A stretch of DNA of 7,398 bases from Halieaceae bacterium (GTDB lineage: Bacteria; Pseudomonadota; Gammaproteobacteria; Pseudomonadales; Halieaceae): assembly GCA_009886815.1 (NCBI GenBank), contig QXYP01000231.1, positions 6,666 through 14,063 of the forward strand, in the 5' to 3' direction. This document shows positions 6,946 to 7,398 of this stretch, one piece after another. The position numbers and the translations under genes were made by a program. The notes below the pieces were generated by a model that ran no database searches, had not been told where the DNA came from, and was given only the letters and a program-made list of their open reading frames with translations. Numbering within the stretch: position 1 is the stretch's first letter; each line of letters opens with the position of its first letter.

Positions 6946-7398
6946 TCTTTCGCTTCGGGAATCGTAAATTCCCCAAAGTGAAAAATACTGGCGGCCAATA
7001 CCGCATCTGCACCGCCCTCGGTGATGCCGTCAGCCAAATGGGCCAGTGAGCCAACACCGCCAGAAGCAATAAGAGGAATATCGACGGCTTCGCTAATCTG
7101 GCGGGTAATAGTCAGTTCAAAACCGTCTCGGGTGCCATCTCGATCCATGCTGGTTAACAAGATTTCCCCCGCACCCTTGTCTGCCATTTTGCGCGCCCAG
7201 GCTATCGCTTCAATGCCGGTAGGCTTGCGACCCCCGTGGGTAAATAATTCGTATCGGGGAGGTTCATGATCTGCACTCACGCGCTTTACATCCATCGCGA
7301 CCACAATGCACTGCGCCCCAAAACGCGCAGCAGCGGCTTTAACAAGGTCGGGATTGTGGATGGCGGCCGTATTGATACTCACTTTGTCGGCCCCTGCG
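6909..7398 (-). CDS. hisF: Imidazole glycerol phosphate synthase subunit HisF (partial)
   Basis: HisF is the cyclase subunit of imidazole glycerol phosphate synthase, which uses ammonia supplied by HisH to convert PRFAR to IGP and AICAR in histidine and purine metabolism. The window holds the C-terminal 162 residues or so of a protein usually about 255 long; the start lies beyond base 7398. The frame continues to the edge (GADKVSIN precedes NTAAI), so the GTG at 7382 is an internal Val. Visible (beta/alpha)8-barrel motifs are [41 protein letters not shown] with the second catalytic Asp (equivalent to Asp130 of the Thermotoga enzyme), [10 protein letters not shown] (phosphate binding) and [15 protein letters not shown]. 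It ends at a TGA (6909-6911) inside the convergent yibQ-like gene. No terminator is seen between the two. Confidence 0.97.
   Translation of the reverse strand, partial: AGADKVSINTAAIHNPDLVKAAAARFGAQCIVVAMDVKRVSADHEPPRYELFTHGGRKPTGIEAIAWARKMADKGAGEILLTSMDRDGTRDGFELTITRQISEAVDIPLIASGGVGSLAHLADGITEGGADAVLAASIFHFGEFTIPEAKDYLAARGIEVRR

Overview
The window looks like core chromosome of a gammaproteobacterium. The gene order (end of ntrC, then secB, grxC and yibN facing gpmI, envC, ctpA, a YibQ-type deacetylase and hisF) resembles the arrangement I recall from Pseudomonas and its marine relatives, and parts of it match the E. coli yibN-grxC-secB / gpmI-envC-yibQ block. Protein features and gene order together point to the Pseudomonadales/Cellvibrionales area; I cannot name a species. 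I see no insertion sequence, phage gene, CRISPR array, tRNA or rRNA.

Layout. Bases 1-157 are the 3' end of ntrC (+). It meets the minus-strand cluster yibN-grxC-secB (read from about 1397 down to 161) tail to tail with only three bases between stop codons; an 8-bp hairpin inside the ntrC 3' end could terminate secB transcription. Bases 1398-1555 form a divergent promoter region. From 1556, gpmI, envC and ctpA run on the plus strand, with gaps of 3 and 69 bases. A 440-base stretch without a convincing gene (5738-6177) carries several small inverted repeats and a candidate promoter. It is followed by a YibQ-type periplasmic deacetylase-like gene, whose 3' end overlaps hisF (minus strand, cut by the window edge) by 37 bases.

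How the genes relate. The minus cluster joins export and thiol functions: SecB keeps precursors unfolded for SecA, GrxC is a glutaredoxin, and YibN is a membrane-anchored rhodanese-like protein. In the plus cluster a glycolytic enzyme (GpmI) precedes envelope proteins: EnvC (a non-enzymatic LytM activator of cell-division amidases), CtpA (a periplasmic S41 protease) and the YibQ-like protein. NtrC and HisF belong to nitrogen control and histidine synthesis.

I found no obviously new system. The items most worth checking are the 5' end of the yibQ-like gene, where no ATG is in frame and adding one base to a GG run would create a convincing signal peptide, and the structured 440-base region before it.
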